Both the position numbers and the translations under genes were made by a program. The notes under the pieces were generated by a model. The model saw only the letters and a list, made by a program, of their open reading frames with translations, did not search any database and was not told the DNA's origin. From Rhabdornis inornatus (Eukaryota > Chordata > Aves > Passeriformes > Rhabdornithidae), in the NCBI GenBank assembly GCA_013397075.1, contig VWZS01010874.1, forward strand, positions 2,291,327-2,355,326: 64,000 nt of DNA, in the 5' to 3' direction. Shown here in pieces: positions 12,076 through 24,700 of this stretch (positions are counted from its first letter, which is position 1; each line of letters starts with the position of its first letter).

Positions 12076-13240
12076 TTGTCATGAATGAAAGTTTTGGTCA
12101 CTTAAAGAATCACCAGTAAAAGCATCAGCAAAAGCAGGTTTAATATGGAAGAGAAAGTGCAACAAAGTTCACTGACAAGGTTTACTCTAGTAGTTCCTAG
12201 GTGATTAAAGCATACAAAGAAAAGGCAGACTAAAATCTGAAGTCAATTAATCTAAAATCAAAATCCATTCCAAAATTAACCATGTGGAGCCTGGGAGGAA
12301 GGGTTGGGGAAAGTGTAAGGATAGGAAAGGGTGAGGATAAAAAGGAATAAGGGGCACACTCCCATTGAGCCACAAGGTTCACAGTGCACCCCCTTGCCAA
12401 AATGAGCCCCAGAATTCACCAATGGCTTAGGCTTAAAGGTTTAACAGCATTTAAACTTAACATCACTTAATCAATAGCTCAAGTTAAACAATTCAACGAA
12501 GCATTCTTATAGAATTTACTATAAGCACAACAGCAACTCACTTAAAAACTCACTTTGCAACTCACTTAGCTTACTTAAAAATCTAAAGTAAGAGTCTCGG
12601 AGAGCAACATTCCCAGTAGATTTGCTATGGCATGTTCCCACTTACACACACACATGTCTAAAGGAGTCTGTGCAAGGTGTATCCCTGTGAAAAATTCCCC
12701 TTGAATTCAGGGAAGCACTCACATTGGCTGCCTTTGCATCTTCTGAGCAGGTGAGAGGTTGAGCCTCGAGGATTTGGGGGAATCAGCCCAGGATTTGTTG
12801 GTGTCTGGTGCTGGTCCTCCAAGAATATCAAATGTGGGAGTTTGTGGCTCTGAGAGGCCCCACTACAAGGGAGGTGCTGGGGCAGCCACTGTGCTCCAGG
12901 AGAGCTCAAAGGGCCTTCCTTTGCACTGCTGCTTGCAGGGTCACAAGAGAGTTGGCTTTCAGTCATATTCCATCCTGGCTGCAATTCAGGCCAGTGGCTT
13001 TCTTTGAAAGTTCAATTACGAAAATGCTGTTCCACTTGGGCTGTTATTCAGGCAAGAAAAATAAGTTTCCAAGGCTGTTTGTAAAAAACAGGAGCTCTTA
13101 GACAGCACTGATTCCTGGGAGCAGACAGGGATTCTGATAAGCTCCAGAGGAGCTCAGCCCAGCTGTTCCTCGAGGCTAAGACCTAAGGAACTTTTCTGAG
13201 ATCATAGGCCAGGGGGTTCATGGGGGGATGATGCACCACC
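12076..13240 (-). mobile_element. LTR-like repeat, reverse orientation (possible solo LTR of an avian endogenous retrovirus)
   Basis: Read on the - strand, the block shows LTR style: it ends in an AT-rich part with a polyadenylation signal ATTAAA (12144-12139), a pyrimidine-rich run (about 12330-12290) and a short direct-repeat array. On the + strand aactcactt occurs at 12535, 12547 and 12559 with an exact 12-bp period. Possible TG...CA ends lie near 13240 and 12076, but I could not find a matching target-site duplication, and no gag, pol or env segment adjoins. Family assignment rests on general resemblance only, and the borders are approximate. Confidence 0.4.
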
Positions 13241-16200
13241 ACATAGGGCTAAATACACATCAGAACTTTATATCAGAAACTCTTGGGGAGTTGATGGCCA
13301 TGTCCTGTGGTGCCTGGGAGTGCTACAAGCTGCAATACAGTGCACTGATAACGGGGGAGGTCTGCTGGTGTGAGCATCCCCATGGGGAGTTTGCAGGGAA
13401 GGGGAACAAAGGATGCTCTGGACTCCTTTAACTGATATTGAACATTATCAAAGGAAAGCTCTGGGGCTTCTCTGGAGTGGGTAGAGGGTCTGGGGTAGTA
13501 AAAAAGTACAAGGAGGAAATAGCTTCAAGAGGAACAAATGCTGTGGCTGTTGAGCACACTGTCTGGTCAGCATGCCTCATACTTTGGCCACAAGAAGGTA
13601 TTCTATCTGTCAAGGGAAAGAAAACAATTCAAGCTATTAGGACTCCCTGTAATTTGGCCTACAAGCAGTTTGGACTTAACAACTGAAAAGGAAATGTCAA
13701 AGAATGGGAAGCCAAGAGAAGCTCATCAAAAAGACATCTGGTCCTGCTGTCCTTAATGGGAAATCCCCCCCTCCCTCCAGCCACCCTCTTCCCAGCCACG
13801 CTCTTTTGAAACAGTTAATGTCTGAGAGAATCCAAAACATTGCTGGAATGTATCAGTGATGAAGCTTTTGTATAGCTGAGCAGCTAAACATCTCTGGTTT
13901 TGTTTGTGTTAGGGTTGATTGTCTTGCCTTTCATCGGTGAAAGTCAGAAATGGCTGGACAGAAGTCAGTGGAGCAACAGTGGTCTAAGGCCAGCTTCAGC
14001 TGGGGGAGAATTTGGTCACCTCTTTTATGGCTGGAGTCATGAAATGCTTCACAGGGAAGCAAAAAGACCTCAAAAGAGGCACCCATAGCAGCATACTTGC
14101 AAATCTTCCGAGGTGAAGAATTCATGCTCTCCAACAGAGAATTTAAGTGAGCAGCTTTGCTTGGCACAACCATGCTGTCCTAGTGACCCATCTGCCTCTC
14201 TGTTTCTTTTGGTCCTTTTTTCACTGGCTGAACCCTGGCAGGCTGCCAGTGCCTTCCTGGAACCAAGGAACCAGTCTGGTCTGCAGTAAGGCACCCATAG
14301 GGGTTACTTCTGGGGAAAGATTGCTGCTCATGCTCCTGAGCGGGTGGCCCAGGACCTTTAACATGTTTCTGCACTCAGCCATGTGGCACTGCCATTTATC
14401 ACAGCCCTTCACAGAAAATCATGTTCCCAGGGCCTGGGTGGCTCAGAGTTTCAGCATGGGATGCAGAGTGTTTGATCACATCAATCATGACAGCTGGCAG
14501 AGTCCAGCTAGTTAGACCTCCCTAGGGAATAAGCAGAGGGCTCCACTCAAACTCCCAAAACCAACTATCCCCTTCATCCCTTAAATCAGAAAATCTGGAA
14601 AACCAGCAGGATTCACCAGATCAGGGTTCAAAGACATTGATGGGAGCTCCATAAACATCCTGAACTCCTGCCAGTGCTCCCACCCAAAAGGAAGACTGGG
14701 GAGACTTTCAAAGACACAGCTGAGTTGTGCTGATGATCACTCTTATCTAGTCCCAGCTGTGTGTTTCCAGCTGCTCAGTAGTCTCCTCCTTCCATCCAGC
14801 TGCAGGTGCTTCCCATTTACCTGGTGCTGTCCCAATCCTGCCTGGCTCTACTGCAATCCAGCTCATCCTCCCCAGCTGGGACAAGAAACCACTTTGGTTT
14901 TCTGTCATTTCAGCATGGAAGTTGGCCCAATAGCTGGGAAAATGGCACTAGGAAGAGAAAAATAATTCGGCCAGAAGCAGGGGGAGGACAGAGATTTCTC
15001 CCTGTCAGAGAGAGCAGTGTTGTTTTGCTGGCTCAGCTGTCCCTAGGTCCACAGGCTTTGCTGCTGTGCAGAGGGATCCACAAATGGACAAAAGGAATTC
15101 TCCCCCCTCAGATTATTGGCAGCATTACAGCCCAGTATTGCAGCCAGGGACTCCAAAGTGAAGAAGTCTTTGGCTTCCTAATTTCTTGGCATTTTGGCAG
15201 ATTTAATCTCAGCTCAGGTCTGCCACAAAACCTACCTCTGCTCAAATCTCTCTGAAAAAGTTTTGTCTGCTTGACCACAACTGTCCACTACTACACCCTT
15301 ATCTGAGTAGGTATCCAAGGTGACATTTGTAAGGAAAGAGGACAGAAGTGCAACATCACTGATCTGAGATCTCACTGCTAACCTCAGTCTGCCAAGCCAT
15401 CTTATTCCTCCATCTGTCCTCCTGTACAGGTCCCTGTACAAGTGGAGTATTTGACACAACTTCCCATCTTTCAGGATCTTAACCAAACCAAGTTAACTCT
15501 ACCTCTGACTGAACTTGGTCTTGTTGAGTAAACTCCTGAACTAGGTTTCTACAGCATTGATAAGTGCATGGGGAAGAGAGAAAGAAAAGCCTCATGAAAC
15601 AACATACACACTTCAAGTGTGGGGGAAATTTCTACCTTTTGTTCTGCCAGATGGAATATGTTCCCTGAACAAAGGAAGAAGTCTGAGCACTAGGGACTGC
15701 TGCAACTGGAATAAGCAATATCTGGGAGAAAACACCCCAGAGAGCAGCCCTGACACCGGGTCAGGTGTGATATTTCCTGACAGTCTCCATCAAGCACAAC
15801 TCCCCTGAAGTCAGAGGGGGGCACCTGGGCACAAGTTCTCATGGCAGGGTTCTCTCTAGCTTTCACCATGGAGAGGTCAATAACTTTCACCATACTTTGA
15901 GTCATGCTTAAACCAGGAAAAAAAGCAAAATAAATGCAAGCAAAGAGAAGAAAGTCATAGCAAAGATTTAGACAAATATATACATTAAAGACTTTGCTGA
16001 TACAAAAGGTAGGTGTAACAATCAATAATAATAATAATCAACAATATTAATGAAACTATGTACACCTGCTTAGTCTACTTAGGGAACAAAGAAAAGTGTA
16101 TAGCATGGCCAGTGGAGAAAAGAGAGGATCAGCATCATGCTACTACACAAAGTATTTAGCAAAGCACTGTAATTGTTTATAGAGTTTGTTTAGGCTTCTA

Positions 16201-18409
16201 AATTTATTCTTCATTCCTGCTCTGTTTCACAGGAAGCAAAAGAACTTAAAGGCAGTAAGTCCAGAGAAGCAGAATGACATCAGCTGAAAGCCACAGCATG
16301 GTACAGGAAAACTTTAGCTAAAAGTACCAGTTTCATTAGCAGACAGACTGCCTATCAATACAGCATGAATATGCAGGGGGAAAGGGACTAAAATATGTCA
16401 GCTATAGTTATGAACCTCTGCACAGAAGGATAGGATGTCAGCTACATAAAAAAGGAATCAAAACAAGATGAGCTTTGCCCTCCAGGCTTTTCACACCTGA
16501 GTCATCATTAATGATAATAATCATCATCATTAATAAGCATCACTAATAATAAGAAGGAAAAAGGCAAGGAATACATGGGTGTACAGGCAGATGGCTGTTA
16601 TTTTATTGGCTTCAAGAAGCTCCACCAGGAAAACCAGTTTGCAAATGTTTGCTCTACTTGAGCGCAGTGGTAAACATCGAGATTTCAGCACCAACACTGG
16701 GAACATTAATTCCTTATTCTAAGCAAGGTATGAGTATTTCCCAGTTTTATTAAACCCCAGAACACAACAGTCTGTTTGAGCAAAGTATTTTAGGTACTTC
16801 CTACTGCAGGAGGAAGAGGGCAAACAGGAAGAACTTGTATTCCTCTGGCATTACTATTTGTCCCATTGTCCAGCAATTGCCATGGGCCTAACCAACAGTC
16901 CTGGAATTCCAGAGCATCCTTATCATGGGAGAGGAAGGAAGGGACAAGCAGGGAATGTAAAGGCTCTTGGTCCTGAAGACAGGAATCACAGGTATCTGAT
17001 GTTTTGATCTTTCAAATCATCTTTAATTAGTTTGTGTAACTGGTATTATCCTTAATTAGCCTTGCTCAGTTCAGAATACCTGCTCACCTGCTTCAAGATA
17101 GAGGCACACCTCAAAGGTTTGCAAGACCAAGGCCTACCTTGCTAGATTTTGAAAGCTATAGCCAAGAAGCAGCTGGGAAGAGTTCTAAGAGAAGTATTCC
17201 TACACGGCAGGCATATTTATTTATTTTTCTCTAGCTATTGTAGACTGCTATCTGCTTGCTGCATTTGATGGTTCAGGCACTTGGCTTGCCTGTCTCTTTG
17301 TGTGGTGGGTATGCACTGGCAAGAGGTGAGAGATGCTCCAGCCTCATCTTCTTTGAGTGGCAAGAGCTCTTTATCCAACCTTGTTCTTGTATGGAGAATT
17401 CCTATGTGCACAGGTCACCTTCTGGCTCCACAGAGATCCTCTGAGAGGTGTCACCCCTGCCAAGCACAGCCTGGGAGGGTGGGGACAGGAGGGGCACACA
17501 GGGACCCAAGGAGTGTCAGGACAGTGCTCTTCCATCCAGCCTGGCTGCTTGCTTTCCATGTGAGCCAAGAGAACCTGCTATTTTCAGAAAATGTAAGGAA
17601 GGCCATATGATGGAGGCTTGGGGTTTTTTTCTACAAAAGCAGCAGTGACATTTTCCAGGCTACCTTGGACCGCGGATGTCTATGGTTTGTGGGCTGACAG
17701 GTCCAAAAACTGGGAAATACGGATTCTGTGAGCCTTCTGTTGGCTTTATCTAACAGGGACCAAGGAGAGCAGTTGTGTATTTTTCCACAGGAACAGTGGA
17801 GCTGCACACCCAGGTCAGGCACTCAGCCTCACCTCTTGCTATAAAGGCCCATAATAGGCAGGTATGGCTCCCTTGTCCCCACACCAGTGTTAATTTTGAA
17901 GAGGAAATTTCCCCTATAACCCTCATAGACTTTGCTGTTTGTTACTTTCAACGTTCTCATTATTGATACACACACGAAATTCCTTCAGTGTCTCCAAAAC
18001 TTTAGCCTGAGGACAGATTGTCACCTGTGCCTTGTATTGAGGTCAGACTGGATGCCCACTTCTCCACGTGTGACTATTTGTGCACTTTGGACATGATAGT
18101 TCTGGCTGCCATGGAGTCAGGCAAAAATGTCACTGCAACCCAAGGAGAGGGACACATTCCTGTGAGACTGGCTCTGTCCAGGAGCCAGGTCCTATCAGGA
18201 AGCTTTAATGGAATCACTGCGAAGCAGAGTGCACATTCAGTGGCTCCGGGATACAGCTACCCCGGGCTGGAAGGAGAACCCAGCTTTCCAGCCTGCCAGC
18301 AGCAGGGAGGACGTGGGTCTCTGGCAGCTCCTACCTGTGCTCATGGCACCGGGACCACACACGGCTACCCTGGGATAACCAGGGCTTTTCTCCGAACGTG
18401 CCCAAACCC
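13241..18409. other. Intergenic DNA upstream of the AFAP1L2 promoter
   Basis: No gene is recognised. Small simple repeats are present: an AAT run at 16023-16038 and a trinucleotide-rich ATC/AAT patch at 16503-16552 that includes the 12-bp palindrome atcattaatgat (16504-16515). Distal regulatory elements are possible but cannot be called from one sequence. Confidence 0.6.
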
Positions 18410-18755
18410 GCACTACAGCCAGAGGTGACCATCCCAAACACGGGGCACCCCCGAGCATCCCCAGGAGCCGCCCGCTGCCCTCCTTCCCTGCCCCCGACCC
18501 CCAGCCCGGGCTTCTCCCGGGGATCCCCGCCGAGGGAGGGTCCACCCGGCACACCCAGCTCTCCATAGTCCCGCTCCCAGTCCGGGGCCGATCCCGGCCG
18601 GCTCCGCGGCTCCGGGGCGGGGCGGTGCGGGCGGGGCGGGCCGGCCGGGGCAGCCGGCGCTGCTGGAATTAGAGGCTGCGGAGCCGAGCCCGCTGCGGGC
18701 AGCGTCGTGTCCCGGAGCCCTCGGCAGTCGCTGGGCTGTGGCCCCGCTCATCGCC

Positions 18756-18771
18756 ATGGAGAAGTACAAAG
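18756..18771 (+). CDS. AFAP1L2: AFAP1L2 coding exon 1 (start codon, MEKYK plus one base)
   Basis: The ATG at 18756 sits in a strong Kozak context (gccATGG) inside the CpG island and encodes MEKYK, plus the first base of the Ala6 codon. The donor is AAAG|gtgagg, with GT at 18772-18773. The short first coding exon and its phase match the exon 2 acceptor 40 kb downstream and reproduce the conserved family N-terminus. The 5' UTR extends upstream into the GC-rich promoter; its start cannot be fixed from sequence, but roughly 18660-18720 is likely because the GC boxes lie just above it. Confidence 0.9.
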
Positions 18772-21700
18772 GTGAGGGGAACGGGGTGTCACGCGTGGCC
18801 GTGTCCCGGGCCAGCCTCGCTGGGGACCGCTGGGGGGGCACTGGGACCCGCGGGGGCGGCGGTCTTGGGGGGTGACGGTCTTCAACAGGGGGAGTGACAG
18901 ACGGCTGGTATGGCGATCTTTCTTTGGGGGGTGACAAACCCGCTGTCCCCCCGCGTGGGAAAGTGGCGGTGGGATGCGGGGGCAGCTCCCGAGGCGATGT
19001 TTGCGAGAGTGGGGGTGGGATCAGCCGCTGGGAAGGGGGTCCCTGCGAGCCCGGTTCCTGGGAACGGGAGGTTGGGATTGTCCCGGTCCCACTCCTCCTG
19101 CGGAGGAAAAGGCGGGTGGGTAATGGGGACGGGAACTGGCTCCAGGGAGGTGATCCCCACGAGTGGGGCCAGGGATCGGGGTCCCTGCGAGAGGGGCCGG
19201 GGTCAGCTCGGGGATGGAGGGGAAGCGGTGCCCGCGAGTGGGGCCGGGTGGGGGGAGCGATGGGGATGGTCCCGCCCGGGGATGTGGGACAGAGCGGGCA
19301 GGTCCCACTCGGGGATGTGAGGTCCCTGCGTACCTGCACCGGGTAGGAAGGGAAGGAGAAGGAGGGGAATGTGGAAAAATTTCACGTTTTACCCGATCCG
19401 GAGATCGGGACCTTTTTTGCCACTTAAAAGCAGCGTCTTGATGGGTTTTTTGCAGCCGCTCGGTTGTCTGACATTGCCCGCTCCGTCTTTCGTCCTAAGC
19501 CGCCCGTGTGCGTGGGCTCCCGACCCTCCCAGGCTGAACAGGCACACTGAGTGTCCTGTCTTCTGAACGCAGATAGTTCTGGTGGTTAGGGGAGGGTAGG
19601 TGAGCAGCTCCCAGCTTTCTCCCTGGCAGGTCTCATCCAGGCTGGCTGTCACCCACAGCCCATTTATTTCCCCTCAATCAATGGCTCTGGCGCTTCCTGT
19701 GTGATGCTGCTTGGTCATGAGCACCGAGACTGGCACATCTCAGGTCCGTGCTGCTATGGGCACTCTTGGACACTTGTCAAACATGAGCTGTCCTTGCCAG
19801 CCGAGGAGGAGGAGGTGGGATGAGGTGCCCGGGCACGGAGCACTCGGATGTGTGCGGCTGCTCTGTGAATTCTGCTGCCGCTGGTGTGTGAAAACCTCTC
19901 CTGGAGGAGGCGGATCCACCGTCTGTGTAGCACGGAGTAACTCTGCGGTTAATTTTACCTGACATGAGGAAATGGGACTCTCCTGGTAACTGCTGTCCTC
20001 CTCATGGAACTCGGACATTTAAATAGGGAACTTGGTACTAAACAAATGTATTTCTGCCAGATCTCGTTTGTACTTATTACTGTCAAACCAGAAAGGTTTG
20101 CTTAGACCTCATAGATGCATTTGAGCTAATAGCTCGTTTCCTTATCCTGATTTGATGGGGGCTTCATATGTTGAGGTATCATACTGAGTGAAGTTAACTT
20201 TTGCCAGGACTGTGTGTTTTTTTTCACTGTGCAATACTTTAGCGTTCTGGCAGGGCTGGCACTGTGCTGCCTGTTGCATTTTGATCCTTTTCCTCCTTAC
20301 AACTGGTGCTTTACAGGCCTGATAAGCACAATAATAACACGCTGCAAAAATGATGTTAAGGATTATATTACAAGTCAAATATTGTGTAGTTGGTTCGGGT
20401 TTTTTCTTTTCCATCCTGGCAGGGTCTGCACAATTCCATTCAGTTCCAGTAGCAAAGCAGTAGATTCATTAAGATTCAGCTATGTTTTGTATATTGTCTT
20501 TTTAAATATGCACAGCGCTGCCTCGGAGCAGCGGGGATGTTCTGCACATGTGTGATGAATAAATGGCAAGCAGGACTGGTGGCGGAGCCCTGCCAGTGCT
20601 TTTTTGTGTCGGTGCTGATGAGTGTGGGATCGGGGGTGGTAATGAGTCACGGCCAGCCCTGCGGGGCAGCCACAGGTGATGGTGGCACAGGTGTCCCCAG
20701 GGTGGGGGTGACTGCACTCGCCTGGAGCTGCTGAGGTGTGGGGGAAGGGCTGGGCTGGAGTGGGAGTTGGGAGCCCTGAGGAGCAGGTGGAGAGGGCAGA
20801 GAAGTGGGTTGTTATTAATAAGCACGGGGGATATGTGCCCGTTCTGGTGGGGATAACTTGTTGATGCCTTGCTGTGGAAAGTCTTCATCCTTGCCACTAG
20901 CCAGGCAGAGTGCTTGTGCAGGGATATTCTGTAATGATAGAGGTGCATGGGCTCAAAGAGGGCTGTTGAGCAATGAATTGGTGTTCTGGGGAAATGAATT
21001 TGACTACAAGATCTGCCTATTAATGAAATTAAGTTTGCAGACAGCAGCATCTTTCCTTTAAACACGGGCAGGGATGTGCAATAACCCAGGCTCTAAGGTG
21101 GCACATGCAAGTGTCTCTCTTTCAGTGGCAGGTGAAGCAGCCACAGGAATCTGGCTGGGTGGAGCCTGCAGAGCCAGGTGGGCTGGGAGGCTGGGGCTGG
21201 TGGCTGGCAGGGTGGCACCGATAGAGTGGGAAGAGCTTGGGCTGTTGGACTTGCATGGTGGGAAGTGAAGGAGAGGTTGTGAAACTCTCCTGGGAATGGG
21301 TTTTCTTTCCCAGCCACTGCAAATGAGGTTGCAAGGCCAGCTGCATAGGGGGACATTGCCTCTTGGCTCCTCTTAGGCTGTTGAAGCTCTGAAGGATAAT
21401 CTTGATGTGCAAGAGGGTTGGGTTTTTTTCTGCCAGGCTGCCTTGAAGAATGTCTGCTGTTGGTGAAGATGCTCTTTAAAAAGGCACCTTCTCACTGTGA
21501 TTAGGGAGTGTGTGTGAGGCATAAAGAGCAACAGACCCAACAGGACAAAGGGACAAGAGGGAGACCTGCAGAGAGCAGGTGTGACCAAGGGTGGTCACTA
21601 TTCCCACAGCCGAGTAGTGGCAAGGACAGAGCTGCTGGTCTCTTGCTCTTGCTCCTCCTCTGTTTCCTGTGAGTGCTCTCACCCGCTTCCCATGTGTTTT

Positions 21701-24700
21701 GCTTTTGAATATGGCAACCATCCCAACTTGTGCTCCCTTTTCTGGGGGCATTATGGCTTCTTGCCTACTCCTTACCACGCTTGTCAGACATGGCTGGCTG
21801 GTCCATGACCAACCATCTGCAGATGGTTTCCCTGGGAGGTGAAAGGGTGCTGAGTGTACTGTTACTGATGAGGGATATGTTGGTGACACCTTCATTTACC
21901 CACCATCTCTGTCAAGTCCTCTCAGACTGACACCCTTGTCACTGCAGTCATCTATGCTCATAGTCTAAAATGTCAAGTGATGCGAGCCTGGAGAGTTTTG
22001 TAAGATTATTACTGTATTTTAAATGTGTTAGAGGTCTGTAATGGAAATCAGAGCAACTTCCAGCCCAGTTCTTCCAAGAGAAGTGTTTGGCATTCATATT
22101 TTACTGTCTCTGTTGAGCAAAGATTCAAGCTTCACATTCCTTGTCAGAGGGTCCTTGCAAGTGTTTGCAGTGCTCCCCCAAGGAGATGAACATTGTTTGC
22201 CCATGAAGGAGAGGTCGTCTCTTAACAGAAACCAACAGGTTAGTGTTGATAAGGAGGAAAATGGTGACTTGGTAGAAAGAAGTGTCTGCTTGCTAAGTGA
22301 ATGTGTTTTAACGAGGAGGGGGAAGGGGGTGGGTGTGTTTGGGACTGGGGCATGTGTTCTTTTCCACATGTTCTTGCACATACAAAGGGATATGCTTGGG
22401 GTTATTCTGAAAAGTGGAGACATGAATGAAAGACATAAGCCCTGGTAACAATCTGAGGTGCTTTATGAACTGTTGTTAATCAGAGCTGGAAATGGATTGA
22501 TTCATATGAACAAAATCTGGGCTCTCTGCAGACATATGTGATTTCTCCTCAGCTGATTGTCCACACAGCTGTTGTGTTTAAATCATTGTCTTGGTGTGGC
22601 AGCTGGAGAAAGCAGGGCAGTGTACTGCTCTGTGCCAAATCCGGTACAACTTTCAGCTGCTGGGCTGAGCCTTCTCTTAAATGCAGATGAGAATTAGTGT
22701 CATACATAACATACACAGAAACTCTCACTTCTGTGAGAGGGACCTGGGTTGATTTTGGATAATGAAATGGACTCTGTTGGGGAATAGGCAGCAGGAGTAC
22801 AGAGTTATTTACTCTGCGGGGCTTGAGGACATGAAACATTTTTCCTGTGACTGAAGCCACAGCCTGTCTCAAACATCTGCCATGCCCACCCTTCCAAGCC
22901 ATCCCACCTGTGCCAGTATAGTACTTCTGTCTCTTCTAGCACAGCTGCATTTCTTGTTTAAACAGGGCACGTGAGGGTCCTCTGAGTTGAATTACACACA
23001 CACAAGGCTCTCCAGTGCTCTCCACAGCAGGACAGGCTCCCTGCAGATGGGCTGTAGGGATGCTGGCTTCAGCCCCATTTCAGGAGCAGTGATGGCCCTT
23101 GGGAGGTGTGCGTGTGACTGCCAGGTTTGGGGTGCTCCTTTTGCTACCCCCAGAACTATCACTGGGACTGGCTCCATCTCTTGAGAGTAAGGGGCAGGGA
23201 TCCATGCTGTGAAGGGCAGGGGAGCCCTGCTGCTCTGGGGTCTGTGCCCCATCTGTGTCACTACCAAAACTGCCAAGAGCCCTGCTCCTAAAGCCAGGAG
23301 AGACGCTTTCTTCCTTGAAGAAGGGGAAAAAAAAGAGGATAAAAGCTGTCTCCCAAGCTCTGAGCCTTTGGGCATCTGCATTTGGAATGCTGTAGACAGG
23401 GCACAAGCCCTTCCTTTACTTTTGTGTATGAGCAAGTCTTGCTCCCCTTCCTCCCCACACCTTCACCTCTGCTCGAAGCTGGCTCTGTGTGCATGGCTGG
23501 GGACTGGAGACACTGCCTGAATGAGTTTATTGTTCCTGGGTTCTCACTGATGGCTTTCATTGAACGCCCACAGCCAGGAACACAGGGAGTGTCTATGCAA
23601 AAATGCTTGTACTGCTTTATGCTGGAGCATGGCTGCTCTTTCAGCTCCCAGCAGCAATGGTGGGCTGGGGGCAAGCAGGGAACTGGGCAGCTCATGTCAC
23701 CCAGGCTGTGCACCAAAGCAGCACAGGCTTTAAAATCTGAATTCTGGTCACCCGCTCAGCTGCATACTTGTTCCTCAATGTTTCCGTCTCAACAAACAGA
23801 ACATATGAAGGATTTAGTGACTTGACTGAATCCCTTAAGATTTCACGGCAAATTCAGGACGTGAATCCCAAGCTCCTTCAGCAATGGCCAATGCTGTCCT
23901 TGCAACCATCCTCCCTAGATCAAGGGAAATTAGGGATGCTGTTCTTTTGAGAAGTCTTTGTAAACTCTAATTTGCTGTGCCCTCTGGAAAGGCAGGATCC
24001 GTGTAATGCAGGGAAGTGCATCTTCAGGCAATAGCAACCAGAGAGCCCTGAGCTGTGGACATCTTGGGAACCAAAATAAGAGGTGCACCTGTCATCAAAG
24101 GGGATGCAGAGCATGTGCACCCAGGGCATGGGTGTTCCTCTTTGAAGCTATCTGGCTGAAGCACAGATCCAGACCCAACAAGTGAATTGGGATCCTACAG
24201 TCACACAGCCAGTTTGATGACCTGCATATTATTGTTTACTTCATCTTGGAAGTTGAGTCATTTGTACTTTTCTTATGGGTCAACAGACAAGACAGACTGG
24301 TCCAGTCTGTGCTGCAGCCTGTCAGCACAGCTCTGTGGGTCAGAGATGTGTCTGACAGGGCCTTGGTCCAAGGAACTGCTCGTGCTGGTACAGCCTTTCT
24401 GGGCTGGAGCTGCTGGGTTGGTGGTGGATTGGGAAGAAGTGGCAGTGAACTGGAGAATTCCCTGGCAGTAGCTGAAAGAAGGAATTTCCATTGTAAGAGC
24501 TATGCTGCCCTGCGAAGAAGAGGGGTTAAATTTGGGAACTTCTTGCTGTGTGCTATGGTGCATGGCTAAAAACCTTGTGTGAACTGGAGGAATGACTGTA
24601 GAAGTTTGCAAACGAAAAATCTGTTCAGAAGCATTCAGTAGGAGGCCACCAATCTCCTGGCACTCAACATTCTTATTAAAAAAAAAAAAAATTACTAAAT

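Larger units (their letters stand above)
18410..19560 (+). promoter_or_regulatory. AFAP1L2: CpG-island promoter of AFAP1L2
   Basis: This is the only long CpG-rich block in the window, and it surrounds exon 1. Consensus GC boxes (ggggcggggc at 18614-18623 and gcggggcggg at 18631-18640) lie about 120-140 bp above the ATG. No TATA box is seen, so a dispersed Sp1-type CpG promoter is inferred. The upstream flank is C-rich on the + strand. Downstream of exon 1 the + strand becomes strongly G-rich. Edges are estimated by eye. Confidence 0.85.

Noticed and set aside
18413..19339. 308-codon open frame on the - strand, the longest in the window, rich in Pro, Arg, Ser and Gly
   Set aside because: It lies over the CpG island and exon 1. 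Its composition is that of GC-rich repeat DNA, and it has no domain or splice support. It is a shadow of the promoter and G-rich tract.
20502..21065. 187-codon - strand frame near the promoter
   Set aside because: Low-complexity Pro/His/Ser translation, overlapped by + strand frames, and no recognisable domain.
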